Assembly (NCBI GenBank): GCA_035760665.1
Contig: DASTSN010000092.1
Location: 1-22,192, forward strand
Direction of reading: 5' to 3'
Origin: DASTSN01 sp035760665
GTDB lineage: Bacteria; Bacteroidota; Bacteroidia; Chitinophagales; Chitinophagaceae
DNA length: 22,192 nucleotides
The notes below the pieces were generated by a model that did no database searches, was not told the DNA's origin, and worked only from the letters and a program-made list of their open reading frames with translations. Positions 6,931-14,438 of the stretch are shown here, piece by piece. A program made the translations under genes and the position numbers. How positions within the stretch are numbered: position 1 is the first letter of the stretch; every line of letters begins with the position of its first letter.

Positions 6931-8367
6931 CTAAAACTCTGCATTGCCCGGCGTTCTGGGAAATGCTATTACATCTCGGATATTGCTCATGCCGGTAACA
7001 AACTGTACCATCCGCTCAAAGCCCAAGCCAAAACCGGCGTGCGGAACCGTACCAAAACGGCGGGTGTCGAGGTACCACCACATATCTTCCAGCGGCACAT
7101 GCATTTCTTTCATCCGCTGCTCCAGTTTATCCAGCCGCTCTTCTCTTTGCGATCCGCCAACAATTTCTCCAATACCAGGTGCCAGGATATCCATTGCAGC
7201 CACTGTTTTACCATCCTCATTTTGCCGCATGTAAAAAGCCTTGATGTCTTTCGGATAGTTGGTAACAATTACGGGCTTTTTAAAATGTTTTTCCACCAGG
7301 TAGCGCTCATGTTCGCTTTGCATATCAATTCCCCATTTCACTTCATATTGAAATTTCTTTTTCTTGTACGCCGGCGAGTTCAGCAAAATATCAATGGCTT
7401 CCGTGTAAGTGATGCGTTCAAAGTCGTTATTCAGCACAAACTCCAGTTTTTCTACCAGGCTCATTTCGCTGCGCTTATCCTGCGGCAGTTGTTTTTCCTC
7501 ATCGGCCAGCCGCTGCGCCAGGAAGTCCAGGTCTTCCCGGTTATGTTCCATGGCATAGCGAATGATATATTTTATAAATGATTCGGCCAGGTTCATATTA
7601 TCTTCCAGGTCATAAAAGGCCATCTCTGGTTCAATCATCCAGAATTCAGCAAGGTGCCGGGGTGTGTTTGAGTTTTCAGCACGAAAAGTTGGGCCGAATG
7701 TGTAGATTTCTCCAAAAGCTGTTGCCGCCAATTCTCCCTCCAATTGTCCGCTAACGGTAAGGTTCGTGCTGCGGCCAAAAAAATCTTCTTTAAAATTTAC
7801 AGTGCCGTCTTCATTGCGTGGTGTTTTATCAAAAGGAAGTGTTGTCACACGAAACATTTCACCGGCTCCTTCTGCGTCACTGGCTGTGATAACAGGGGTA
7901 TGCATGTAAACAAATCCTTTTTCATTAAAAAACCGGTGAATGGCAAAAGCCAGTGCATGCCGTATCCTGAACACTGAACCAAACGTATTGGTACGGAAAC
8001 GGAGGTGCGCTTTTTCCCGTAAAAACTCAAGGCTGTGTTTTTTTGGCTGCAGGGGGTAAGCCTCTGCATCACTATCACCCAGGATTTCAATGCTCGTAGC
8101 GTTCAGGTCCATCTTTTGACCTTTCCCAAGCGAAGGATCCAGCGTACCGGTAACTTTCAATGAAGCTGACGTGGTAATTCTTTTCAACAGTTCCTCATCA
8201 AATTTTCCCAGGGCAGCCACTACCTGCAGGTTATGGTTCGTACTGCCGTCATTCAGCGCAATAAACTGGTTGTTTCGAAACGTGCGTACCCATCCCATGA
8301 CAGTTATTTCCTGGCCCGCCGGCTCAGATTGTAAAACTTCTTTAATCTTACTGCGTTTATTGAACAT
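6931..8367 (-). CDS. asnS: Asparagine--tRNA ligase
   Basis: A 478-residue class IIb aminoacyl-tRNA synthetase that charges tRNA-Asn with asparagine using ATP. The first 100 or so residues form the OB-fold anticodon-binding domain (EITVMGWVRTFRNNQFIALNDGS). The catalytic domain has GAGEMF, motif 2 in FRAENSNTPRHLAEFWMIEPE, and motif 3 near the C-terminus in GFGLGFERMVQF, ending FPRTPGNAEF. The C-terminus is typical of AsnRS, not AspRS. The open frame extends to an ATG at 8478, but those 37 extra residues do not resemble the family. A -7 box lies inside that extension at 8387-8394, so the start at 8367 (MFNKRSKIKEVL) is preferred. It is convergent with the usp gene and divergent from rho. Confidence 0.97.
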   Translation of the reverse strand: MFNKRSKIKEVLQSEPAGQEITVMGWVRTFRNNQFIALNDGSTNHNLQVVAALGKFDEELLKRITTSASLKVTGTLDPSLGKGQKMDLNATSIEILGDSDAEAYPLQPKKHSLEFLREKAHLRFRTNTFGSVFRIRHALAFAIHRFFNEKGFVYMHTPVITASDAEGAGEMFRVTTLPFDKTPRNEDGTVNFKEDFFGRSTNLTVSGQLEGELAATAFGEIYTFGPTFRAENSNTPRHLAEFWMIEPEMAFYDLEDNMNLAESFIKYIIRYAMEHNREDLDFLAQRLADEEKQLPQDKRSEMSLVEKLEFVLNNDFERITYTEAIDILLNSPAYKKKKFQYEVKWGIDMQSEHERYLVEKHFKKPVIVTNYPKDIKAFYMRQNEDGKTVAAMDILAPGIGEIVGGSQREERLDKLEQRMKEMHVPLEDMWWYLDTRRFGTVPHAGFGLGFERMVQFVTGMSNIRDVIAFPRTPGNAEF

Positions 8368-8755
8368 AGCCCTGTTTTTAAGAGCGCAAAGATAAAGCCT
8401 GGAACCCAGACCTTTCCGGAAAACACAGTAACGAACCGGGTGTTTTCTGTCATTTAAAAATGTAAATAAGACTTTCATGCCGAATAGTATGGAGAGAAAG
8501 ATTTGTTCATTTACAGCAACCGCAATCGGCTCAAAAGCCCTGTTAACAAAGGTTGTCAGACATGGGCCGGTTTGTTAAAAATTTTTGTTTTTACAGATTT
8601 CGCCGTATTATTGCACAGGAAAACAGGCTGATAAGTTCTAATCTTTATCTCACAAGCTCATCAGTTTTAGTCGGTTCCATTCACATAAATTCAAACCATT
8701 TTCAAGAAGTTAAGATTGGTCACCAGATTTCGGTGCTAAACCTCAAGATTCTTTT
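8368..8755. other. Divergent intergenic region between asnS and rho
   Basis: A 388-bp region without a supported gene. The asnS -7 box is at 8387-8394. On the rho side the leader is AT-rich, with a T-rich tract near 8570-8595 and no clean TTTG/TAnnTTTG pair. No hairpin with a T-tract, tRNA or small ORF was recognised. A long rho leader would fit the known autoregulation of rho in enterobacteria, but nothing in the sequence proves that here. Confidence 0.45.
8387..8394 (-). promoter_or_regulatory. Predicted asnS -7 element
   Basis: TATCTTTG on the minus strand is an exact TAnnTTTG, ending 19 bases before the chosen asnS ATG. The -33 region has only a TTTT about 25 bases upstream, so the promoter is incomplete by consensus. 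Its position inside the longer open frame supports the internal start at 8367. Confidence 0.5.
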
Positions 8756-10399
8756 ATGTACGACATTCTCCAATTGAACGACATGCTCGTTCCCGAACTG
8801 TTAGATATTGCCGAACAGTTAAAAATCCCCAATGCAAAAAAGCTGGACAAACAGGAACTCGTTTACAAAATACTGGACCGGCAGGCCGTTGTAGCCAGCG
8901 AAAAAAAGACCGGCGCTCCCACGGAAGAAAAGACTAAACGTAAACGCATTGTAAAAGCCTCCACCTCCATCACAACCGAAGAAGCCGAGGTGGAAGAAAA
9001 CCACGAAGAGAAAAAACCGGCTAAAAAACATACAGCCCCGGTGCTTCACAAAAAGGACGACAAATCGGCCCAGCGGAAACATAAGAAAAAAACAGATGAA
9101 AAAACCGGGCAGCACGAGGCCGATGAAATGTCTGCTTTGTCAGACGATGAAATGAATCTTTCTCCCGACGAAGAAGTGGCCGAAATTATAGCTGCTGCTG
9201 CAGAATCAGAACCGCAGACCGATACAGCTTCAACAGCGCCGAAAGTATACCCGCAGCGCCGCGAACAGTCTTTCAATATTGAGTTTGACGGTGTTGTCAT
9301 GGCCGAAGGCGTGCTGGAAATGATGCCTGATGGCTATGGCTTCCTCCGGTCATCTGACTACAATTATTTATCCTCGCCCGATGATATTTACGTATCGCCT
9401 TCCCAAATCAAATTGTTTGGGTTAAAAACCGGCGATACAGTATCCGGCACCGTTAGGCCTCCCAAAGAAGGAGAAAAGTATTTCGCCTTGCTGAAAGTGG
9501 ACCAGATCAATGGCAAAGGTCCGGAAGAAGTACGCGACCGTGTACCCTTTGATTACCTGACGCCCCTGTTTCCATTTGAAAAATTAAACCTTTTCACTAC
9601 GCCGTCCGATTATTCCACCCGTATTATGGATTTGTTTACCCCGATTGGTAAAGGGCAACGCGGATTGATTGTAGCCCAGCCAAAAACCGGTAAAACCATG
9701 TTGCTGAAAGCCGTGGCCAACGCTATAGCGGCTAACCACCCGGAATGCTACCTGATGGTGGTGCTGGTGGATGAACGACCGGAAGAGGTTACCGATATGG
9801 AGCGCAGCGTAAGGGCCGAAGTTATCGCCTCCACATTTGATGAACCCGCCGAAAAACACGTAAAAGTTTCCACCATTGCTCTGCAAAAAGCAAAAAGACT
9901 GGTAGAATGCGGACATGATGTGGTAATCCTGCTGGATTCTATTACCCGACTGGCCCGTGCACATAATACAGTAGCACCTGCCTCGGGCAAGGTTTTATCC
10001 GGCGGTGTGGAAGCTAATGCTATGCAAAAGCCTAAACAATTCTTCGGTGCAGCCCGCAAAATTGAAAATGGCGGATCCCTCACCATTCTTGCCACAGCCC
10101 TGATTGATACCGGCTCCAAAATGGACGAGGTGATTTTTGAAGAATTTAAAGGTACGGGCAACATGGAATTGCAGCTTGACAGGCGGCTTTCCAACAAACG
10201 CATCTTCCCGGCCATTGACCTGACAGCTTCTTCTACCCGCCGCGACGATCTGCTGCTGGAACGTGATGTACTGCAAAGAATGAACCTGCTGCGTGTTTAC
10301 CTGACCGACATGAACACCGAAGAGGCTATGAATGAACTGCTGAAGAGGATGCGGGGCACAAAGAGCAACGAAGAGTTTCTCGCCAGTATGAACGGTTAA
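8756..10399 (+). CDS. rho: Transcription termination factor Rho with a long charged N-terminal insertion
   Basis: A 547-residue RNA-dependent ATPase helicase, against 419 in E. coli. Residues 1-45 are the Rho N-terminal helical domain (LNDMLVPELLDIAEQLKIPNAKKL). Residues about 48-168 are a Lys/Glu/Asp-rich, low-complexity and probably disordered insertion. The RNA-binding cold-shock-like domain follows (about 172-255, EGVLEMMPDGYGFLRS). The motor has Walker A AQPKTGKT (307-314), Walker B DVVILLDSITR (388-398), the Q-loop SGGVEANAMQKPKQFFGAARKIE (415-437), the R-loop FKGTGNMELQLDRRLSNKR (464-482) and arginine-finger candidates at 476-477. All catalytic elements are intact. Such insertions are usual in Bacteroidota Rho. 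An intrinsic terminator follows the gene. Confidence 0.98.
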   Translation: MYDILQLNDMLVPELLDIAEQLKIPNAKKLDKQELVYKILDRQAVVASEKKTGAPTEEKTKRKRIVKASTSITTEEAEVEENHEEKKPAKKHTAPVLHKKDDKSAQRKHKKKTDEKTGQHEADEMSALSDDEMNLSPDEEVAEIIAAAAESEPQTDTASTAPKVYPQRREQSFNIEFDGVVMAEGVLEMMPDGYGFLRSSDYNYLSSPDDIYVSPSQIKLFGLKTGDTVSGTVRPPKEGEKYFALLKVDQINGKGPEEVRDRVPFDYLTPLFPFEKLNLFTTPSDYSTRIMDLFTPIGKGQRGLIVAQPKTGKTMLLKAVANAIAANHPECYLMVVLVDERPEEVTDMERSVRAEVIASTFDEPAEKHVKVSTIALQKAKRLVECGHDVVILLDSITRLARAHNTVAPASGKVLSGGVEANAMQKPKQFFGAARKIENGGSLTILATALIDTGSKMDEVIFEEFKGTGNMELQLDRRLSNKRIFPAIDLTASSTRRDDLLLERDVLQRMNLLRVYLTDMNTEEAMNELLKRMRGTKSNEEFLASMNG

Positions 10400-10451
10400 T
10401 TCAAGTGGATATGTTGCAGCCAAGCAAACAATCCGGAACAATATCAATACC

Positions 10452-10483
10452 AAGCTGTTCTTTCCTGAACAGCTTTTGTTTTT
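10452..10483 (+). terminator. Intrinsic terminator of rho, abutting the mnmH start codon
   Basis: AAGCTGTTC (10452-10460), loop TTTCCT, GAACAGCTT (10467-10475) make a perfect 9-bp stem, followed by TTGTTTTT (10476-10483). The mnmH ATG begins at 10484 with no gap. It should end rho transcripts, and any readthrough would carry the hairpin directly against the mnmH initiation region. Confidence 0.85.
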
Positions 10484-11527
10484 ATGGCAACTGAACGTAT
10501 TCAAATAGACGATTTCCTGGAGCTGGCCCGGCAGCACCCGGTGATAGATGTGCGGTCGCCGGGAGAATACAATCATGCCCATATTCCCGGCGCTCACAGT
10601 CTCCCATTGTTCACGGATGATGAACGAAAAATTGTGGGGACCACGTATAAACAACAAAGCCGGGAGCAGGCCATAAAAGTGGGGCTGGACTTTTTTGGAC
10701 CTAAAATGCGTAAGATGTTGGAAGAAGCCGAGCGCATTTGTCCCCATGCATCTAAAAGCAGGGTGTTATTAGTTTATTGCTGGCGTGGCGGTATGCGGAG
10801 CGCTGGCATGTCCTGGCTGATGGACTTGTATGGTTTTCGCGTATACACGCTGGTGGGAGGTTATAAACGGTTCCGCAACTATGTGCTGGACACATTCCGG
10901 TTTCCATATTCATTTCAGCTGATTGGTGGATTTACCGGGTCTGGTAAAACAGAACTTTTAAAAGCCCTGGGGGTGAATGGCCAGGCAGTTATTGACCTGG
11001 AAGCACTGGCCTGTCACAGAGGCTCTGCATTTGGAAATATTGGGATGCCCAAACAACCTTCACAGGAAATGTTTGAAAACCAGCTTGCGCTCCTGCTACG
11101 GCAAAAATCCGGCGACGGCCGGCAAACAATTTGGCTGGAAGATGAAAGCCAGCGCATCGGGGATTTGAACATTCCTCATGAACTTTGGAAAACTATGCGC
11201 CAGTCGCCGGTACAGTTTCTCGAAATACCCTTCGAAGAACGGCTGAAAAAAATTGTACTGGATTACGGGCCACTAGACCGTCAGCGCCTGGTCAGCGCTA
11301 TTGAACGCATCACCAACAGGCTGGGTGGCCTGGAAGCCAAAAAAGCAATCCGCTTTTTACAGGAAGACAACATCACAGAAAGTTTCCGCATATTGCTTAC
11401 CTACTACGACAAATTTTATCTCAAAAGTTTGCACAATCGGGACAACTTAAATTCGTTATTAAGAAAAATTCCTTGTAAAACCGTTGAGTCAGCTAATGCC
11501 GAAAAGCTGCTTCTTCAATCCAGATGA
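10484..11527 (+). CDS. mnmH: tRNA 2-selenouridine synthase (MnmH/SelU/YbbB)
   Basis: A 347-residue two-domain enzyme. The N-terminal rhodanese domain begins DDFLELARQHPVIDVRSPGEYNHAHIPGA and carries the catalytic loop YCWRGGMRS with Cys99. The C-terminal P-loop domain has Walker A GGFTGSGKT (148-156), followed by DLEALACHRGSAFG (171-184) and LEDESQRIG, all hallmarks of the family. It replaces sulfur by selenium at 2-thiouridine in the wobble position of Lys, Glu and Gln tRNAs, using selenophosphate, via a geranylated intermediate. Its partner selD lies two genes downstream on the same strand. The next gene starts one base after this stop (TGA 11525-11527, ATG 11529), so the three form an operon. 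Its own promoter is unclear because the rho terminator occupies the space immediately upstream. Confidence 0.96.
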   Translation: MATERIQIDDFLELARQHPVIDVRSPGEYNHAHIPGAHSLPLFTDDERKIVGTTYKQQSREQAIKVGLDFFGPKMRKMLEEAERICPHASKSRVLLVYCWRGGMRSAGMSWLMDLYGFRVYTLVGGYKRFRNYVLDTFRFPYSFQLIGGFTGSGKTELLKALGVNGQAVIDLEALACHRGSAFGNIGMPKQPSQEMFENQLALLLRQKSGDGRQTIWLEDESQRIGDLNIPHELWKTMRQSPVQFLEIPFEERLKKIVLDYGPLDRQRLVSAIERITNRLGGLEAKKAIRFLQEDNITESFRILLTYYDKFYLKSLHNRDNLNSLLRKIPCKTVESANAEKLLLQSR

Positions 11528-11528
11528 C

Positions 11529-12608
11529 ATGAAAACAGCCAAGATTATTCTCTTTTTTTGCTTTTTTCCGCTCGTCGGTTTTTGCCAGCAATTAACCGGG
11601 CTTTGGACCGGTACGCTGTCCAACGACAGCAATACTATCCGAAAAGACCAGTCGTTTGAAATAGCGCTGACCCAATACAAAAACAAGGTTTACGGCTACT
11701 CATACACCACTTTTATGGTACATGATACCTTATTTTATATTGTAAAAAGAGTGAAAGGAAAGGTTGACGGCGACATTTGTGAAGTGGAAGACGATGAAAT
11801 CACTTCCTGCAATTTTTTGAATAAAATTGATAAAGGTGTTAAACAGCATTTCACGTTTCGACTTAATCAGGCTGATTCGCTCTGGCGGCTTGACGGCGAC
11901 TGGAAAACAGGTAAAACAAAAAAATATTATGCTGTAAGCGGATCTGTAAAAACCACCGAGCAAAAAAATTTGTCTAAATCAAAACTTTACCCGCATCTGC
12001 AGGAACTAAACCTGGCAGATGCAATTGCCAGCAGCCAAAAACAATCCCAACCGGGCGAATCGTTGGCAGCAAATAATACAACTGGTGAAACACAACAACT
12101 GAAAGCCGCTTCTTCCAACAAAAAAAATAAAAACAAAGAGGACCGTGCCCTGGCCAATAAGACCCGGGAAACAGATGAAAGAACGCGGGCAGTTGCAGAA
12201 AAACCGGCTGAAGCAGGCGTTGTCTCCATACCGGCTATCCCGGCAGCAGACGTGTCACATCGTACATCCGCAGTAATTGAAACTATTCCTGTCATTGGAG
12301 ACAGCCTTTCACTTTCTTTATATGATAATGGTGAAATCGATGGGGACACAGTCAGCGTTCTGCTTAACGGGGAACTGATTATGGCAAAGCAAGGATTAAA
12401 AGCCACCGCCATTAAAAAAACAATTTACCTGGATCCATCGCAAGGCGATTCTATCCGTTTGGTATTATACGCAGAAAACCTGGGTGCCTACCCTCCAAAC
12501 ACAGGCCTTTTAATCATTCATGATGCCGGGAATGTTTACCAGGTTCGTTTCAGCGCCGACCTGCAAAAAAATGCCGCAATCATCTTTACACGAAAGAAAA
12601 AACAGTAA
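11529..12608 (+). CDS. Unknown exported protein between mnmH and selD
   Basis: A 359-residue protein with a signal peptide (MKTAKIILFFCFFPLVGFC, cleavage probably near the QQ that follows). A start at 11484 is possible, but it would overlap mnmH and spoil the signal peptide, so 11529 is chosen. The mature N-terminal part (about 20-140) starts LTGLWTGTLSND and looks like a small beta-rich domain that opens with a G-x-W-x-G motif. The middle (about 150-250) is low-complexity, rich in Ser, Lys, Glu and Ala. The C-terminal 100 residues (LSLSLYDNGEIDGDTVSVLL, then KKTIYLDPSQGDSIRLVLYAENLGAYPPNTG) form a beta-rich domain whose DNGEIDGDTVSV motif seems to recur in Bacteroidota exported proteins (from memory). 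No enzymatic motif is seen. The location points to the periplasm or cell surface, which does not obviously fit selenium metabolism. Confidence 0.85.
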   Translation: MKTAKIILFFCFFPLVGFCQQLTGLWTGTLSNDSNTIRKDQSFEIALTQYKNKVYGYSYTTFMVHDTLFYIVKRVKGKVDGDICEVEDDEITSCNFLNKIDKGVKQHFTFRLNQADSLWRLDGDWKTGKTKKYYAVSGSVKTTEQKNLSKSKLYPHLQELNLADAIASSQKQSQPGESLAANNTTGETQQLKAASSNKKNKNKEDRALANKTRETDERTRAVAEKPAEAGVVSIPAIPAADVSHRTSAVIETIPVIGDSLSLSLYDNGEIDGDTVSVLLNGELIMAKQGLKATAIKKTIYLDPSQGDSIRLVLYAENLGAYPPNTGLLIIHDAGNVYQVRFSADLQKNAAIIFTRKKKQ

Positions 12609-12639
12609 AACAAAGCTGTATTACCGAACTTTGCTCCGC

Positions 12640-12647
12640 TAATTTTG
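12640..12647 (+). promoter_or_regulatory. Possible -7 element just before selD
   Basis: TAATTTTG matches TAnnTTTG and ends four bases before the selD ATG. If used, transcription would start at or near the ATG, giving a leaderless message. No TTTG or TTG lies at the right distance upstream. It might provide selD with transcription separate from mnmH. Confidence 0.25.
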
Positions 12648-12651
12648 CGCG

Positions 12652-13710
12652 ATGCAAACAGAAACAATTCAACTAACACAATACTCACACGGTGCAGGCT
12701 GTGGTTGCAAAATTTCACCCCGAGTACTTGACGAAATTTTGAAAAGCAATCTTGCTTACCCGGACGACCGAAAACTACTGGTGGGCAATCATAGCAAAGA
12801 CGATGCAGCTGTATATGATTTGGAAGATGGCAGGGCCATTATTTCCACCACCGATTTTTTTATGCCCATTGTAGATGATCCATTTGATTTTGGCAGAATT
12901 GCTGCGGCAAACGCCATCAGTGATGTGTATGCCATGGGTGGAACTCCTTTGATGGCCATCGCCATTCTGGGATGGCCCGTAAACAAATTACCAGCAGCCG
13001 TTGCACAAAAAGTGATTGAGGGCGGGCGCAGCACCTGCCGCCAGGCTGGAATTGCCCTGGCTGGCGGTCATAGTATTGATTCGCCCGAACCAATTTTCGG
13101 TCTTGCCGTCAACGGACTTGTAGAACTTACACATATTAAACAAAACAACACTGCAGCTGAAGGCGACCTCCTTTACCTGACAAAACCACTTGGTGTAGGC
13201 ATACTCACCACTGCAGAAAAAAAAGGGCTTTTAAAACAAGAACACATAGGGTTGGCTGCCCAACAAATGATGCAACTCAATAAAGTGGGCGAAGCGCTGG
13301 GTAAACGAAAAGCTGTGCATGCGATGACAGATGTTACCGGTTTTGGTCTGCTGGGGCATCTGGCAGAAATGGCTGAAGGCAGCGGACTAAGTGCCCGGGT
13401 TGAATTTTCCCAGGTACCGCTTATTACATCAGAACTCAGTCACTATATTCAACAACAATCCATTCCCGGTGGAACCCTGCGTAACTGGGACAGCTACGGA
13501 GAGAAAATTTCTTTTACCAACGCAGAAGCGATCAACCTGCAAAAAGCTATCCTGGCAGATCCGCAAACCAGCGGCGGTTTGCTCATTGCTGCCGATCCAT
13601 CAGCAGCACAGGAAATTGAAAGCGTATTGGCCAGTTTCGGGTTAGGTCAGTTTGCAAAACCCATTGGCGTTTTGACTAAACAGCAGGCCGGGGTAATAAC
13701 AGTTTCATAA
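12652..13710 (+). CDS. selD: Selenide, water dikinase (selenophosphate synthase)
   Basis: A 352-residue enzyme (E. coli 347) that makes selenophosphate from selenide and ATP, releasing AMP and phosphate. The N-terminal glycine-rich loop is HGAGCGCKISP with Cys17 and Lys20 at the same numbers as the catalytic pair of E. coli SelD. The position is an ordinary cysteine codon, not selenocysteine. ATP/Mg-binding segments follow: DDAAVYDLEDG, STTDFFMPIVDDPFDFGRIAAANAISDVYAMGG, and LAGGHSIDSPEPIFGLAVNG. The C-terminal half has DVTGFGLLGHLAEMA and DPQTSGGLL. The start lies 43 bp after the unknown exported gene. With mnmH upstream and no selA or selB nearby, the likely use of selenophosphate is tRNA selenouridine. 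Confidence 0.97.
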   Translation: MQTETIQLTQYSHGAGCGCKISPRVLDEILKSNLAYPDDRKLLVGNHSKDDAAVYDLEDGRAIISTTDFFMPIVDDPFDFGRIAAANAISDVYAMGGTPLMAIAILGWPVNKLPAAVAQKVIEGGRSTCRQAGIALAGGHSIDSPEPIFGLAVNGLVELTHIKQNNTAAEGDLLYLTKPLGVGILTTAEKKGLLKQEHIGLAAQQMMQLNKVGEALGKRKAVHAMTDVTGFGLLGHLAEMAEGSGLSARVEFSQVPLITSELSHYIQQQSIPGGTLRNWDSYGEKISFTNAEAINLQKAILADPQTSGGLLIAADPSAAQEIESVLASFGLGQFAKPIGVLTKQQAGVITVS

Positions 13711-13719
13711 AAAAACTTG

Positions 13720-13950
13720 TTACAAGAGCGAATCTATTCGGTTGGCCAGCTGTTTATCTTTATAGGTTACCACATCACCTTCGCTGTGTGTGGAAAGCCA
13801 GATCTCCACCGTGTTCCAAACATTCGTCCACAGAGGGTGGTGGTCCATTTTTTCCGCCTCCAGCGCTACTCTGGTCATAAAAGAAAAAGCTTCGCTGAAG
13901 TTTTTAAAAACAAATTTCCGGTAGAGTTTATTGTTAATTTCTTCCCACAT
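13720..13950 (-). CDS. Pterin-4a-carbinolamine dehydratase (PCD/DCoH family)
   Basis: A 76-residue protein. It carries the PCD signature EAEKMDHHPLWTNVWNTVEIWLSTH with the paired His of the active site and the later VVTYKDKQLANRID segment. PCD dehydrates 4a-hydroxytetrahydropterin and so recycles the cofactor of aromatic amino-acid hydroxylases; some bacterial members have other or unknown roles. The protein begins MWEEINNKLYRKFVFKNFSEAF, a start typical of short Bacteroidota members, so it is not truncated. No hydroxylase gene is in the window. It lies 32 bp downstream of the IPExxxVDY gene and is probably the last gene of that transcript. It converges with selD, whose stop is only 9 bases away. 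Confidence 0.93.
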   Translation of the reverse strand: MWEEINNKLYRKFVFKNFSEAFSFMTRVALEAEKMDHHPLWTNVWNTVEIWLSTHSEGDVVTYKDKQLANRIDSLL

Positions 13951-13982
13951 GGTAAAAGACTTTTTATGAATAAATGCAGGTG

Positions 13983-14417
13983 TTAAAAAACCAGGTGTTC
14001 GCGGTGCTTGATTTTTTCATTCGTCAGCTCCAGCACCAGTTGCACACCGTTAATAGCCCTGACGGATCCTATGATTTGTTGCAACCATGCATCCTGTACA
14101 ATATCTCCTTTCATCAGCCACAAAAAATCCAAATGTTTAAATTCCGGCAACAGGTATTCTCCATCAAACTGGTTGTTGTATAGGTAATGCGACAGCGAGC
14201 CGGTCGGTTCCGGGTATTCGTACACTGCAAAAAAATAATTTCTTCTTTTTCTTGTCAGCTGGATTTCGATATCATTATTGATCCTGAAATCCATTCCAAG
14301 CAGGTTGTTGAGCTGCCAGCAAAACTGGTAGTCTTTCATTGGCGCCATGATCCCGAGCAGGCGGGTTTCTTCAAAAAAGGCATTGGTCAGTTCATCGTTG
14401 TCTAAAACCAGTTTCAT
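13983..14417 (-). CDS. IPExxxVDY family protein
   Basis: A 144-residue protein without a signal peptide or membrane segment. It begins MKLVLDNDELTNAFFEETRLLGIMAPMKDYQFCWQLN and contains LPEFKHLDFLWLMKGD at about residues 90-105. That segment corresponds to the IPExxxVDY motif that names a Bacteroidota-specific family, here with L for I, L for V and F for Y. The function is unknown. The protein is acidic to neutral and probably cytoplasmic, with alternating strands and helices. It lies 21 bp downstream of the M28 peptidase gene and 32 bp upstream of the PCD gene, so the three are likely co-transcribed. Confidence 0.85.
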   Translation of the reverse strand: MKLVLDNDELTNAFFEETRLLGIMAPMKDYQFCWQLNNLLGMDFRINNDIEIQLTRKRRNYFFAVYEYPEPTGSLSHYLYNNQFDGEYLLPEFKHLDFLWLMKGDIVQDAWLQQIIGSVRAINGVQLVLELTNEKIKHREHLVF

Positions 14418-14438
14418 GATGAAAGAAAAATTATCAAC

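Noticed and set aside
6922..6939. Small hairpin overlapping the asnS stop codon as a terminator
   Set aside because: The stem is short and bulged, and no T-tract follows on either strand.
8368..8478. N-terminal extension of AsnS by 37 residues from an ATG at 8478
   Set aside because: The extra residues do not resemble the family, the normal AsnRS start begins at MFNKRS, and a -7 box lies inside the extension.
9995..10747. Long minus-strand frame of 250 codons antisense to the rho 3' end and the mnmH 5' end
   Set aside because: It lies opposite two fully convincing genes, crosses their boundary and the terminator, and its Cys/His/Phe-rich product resembles no family.
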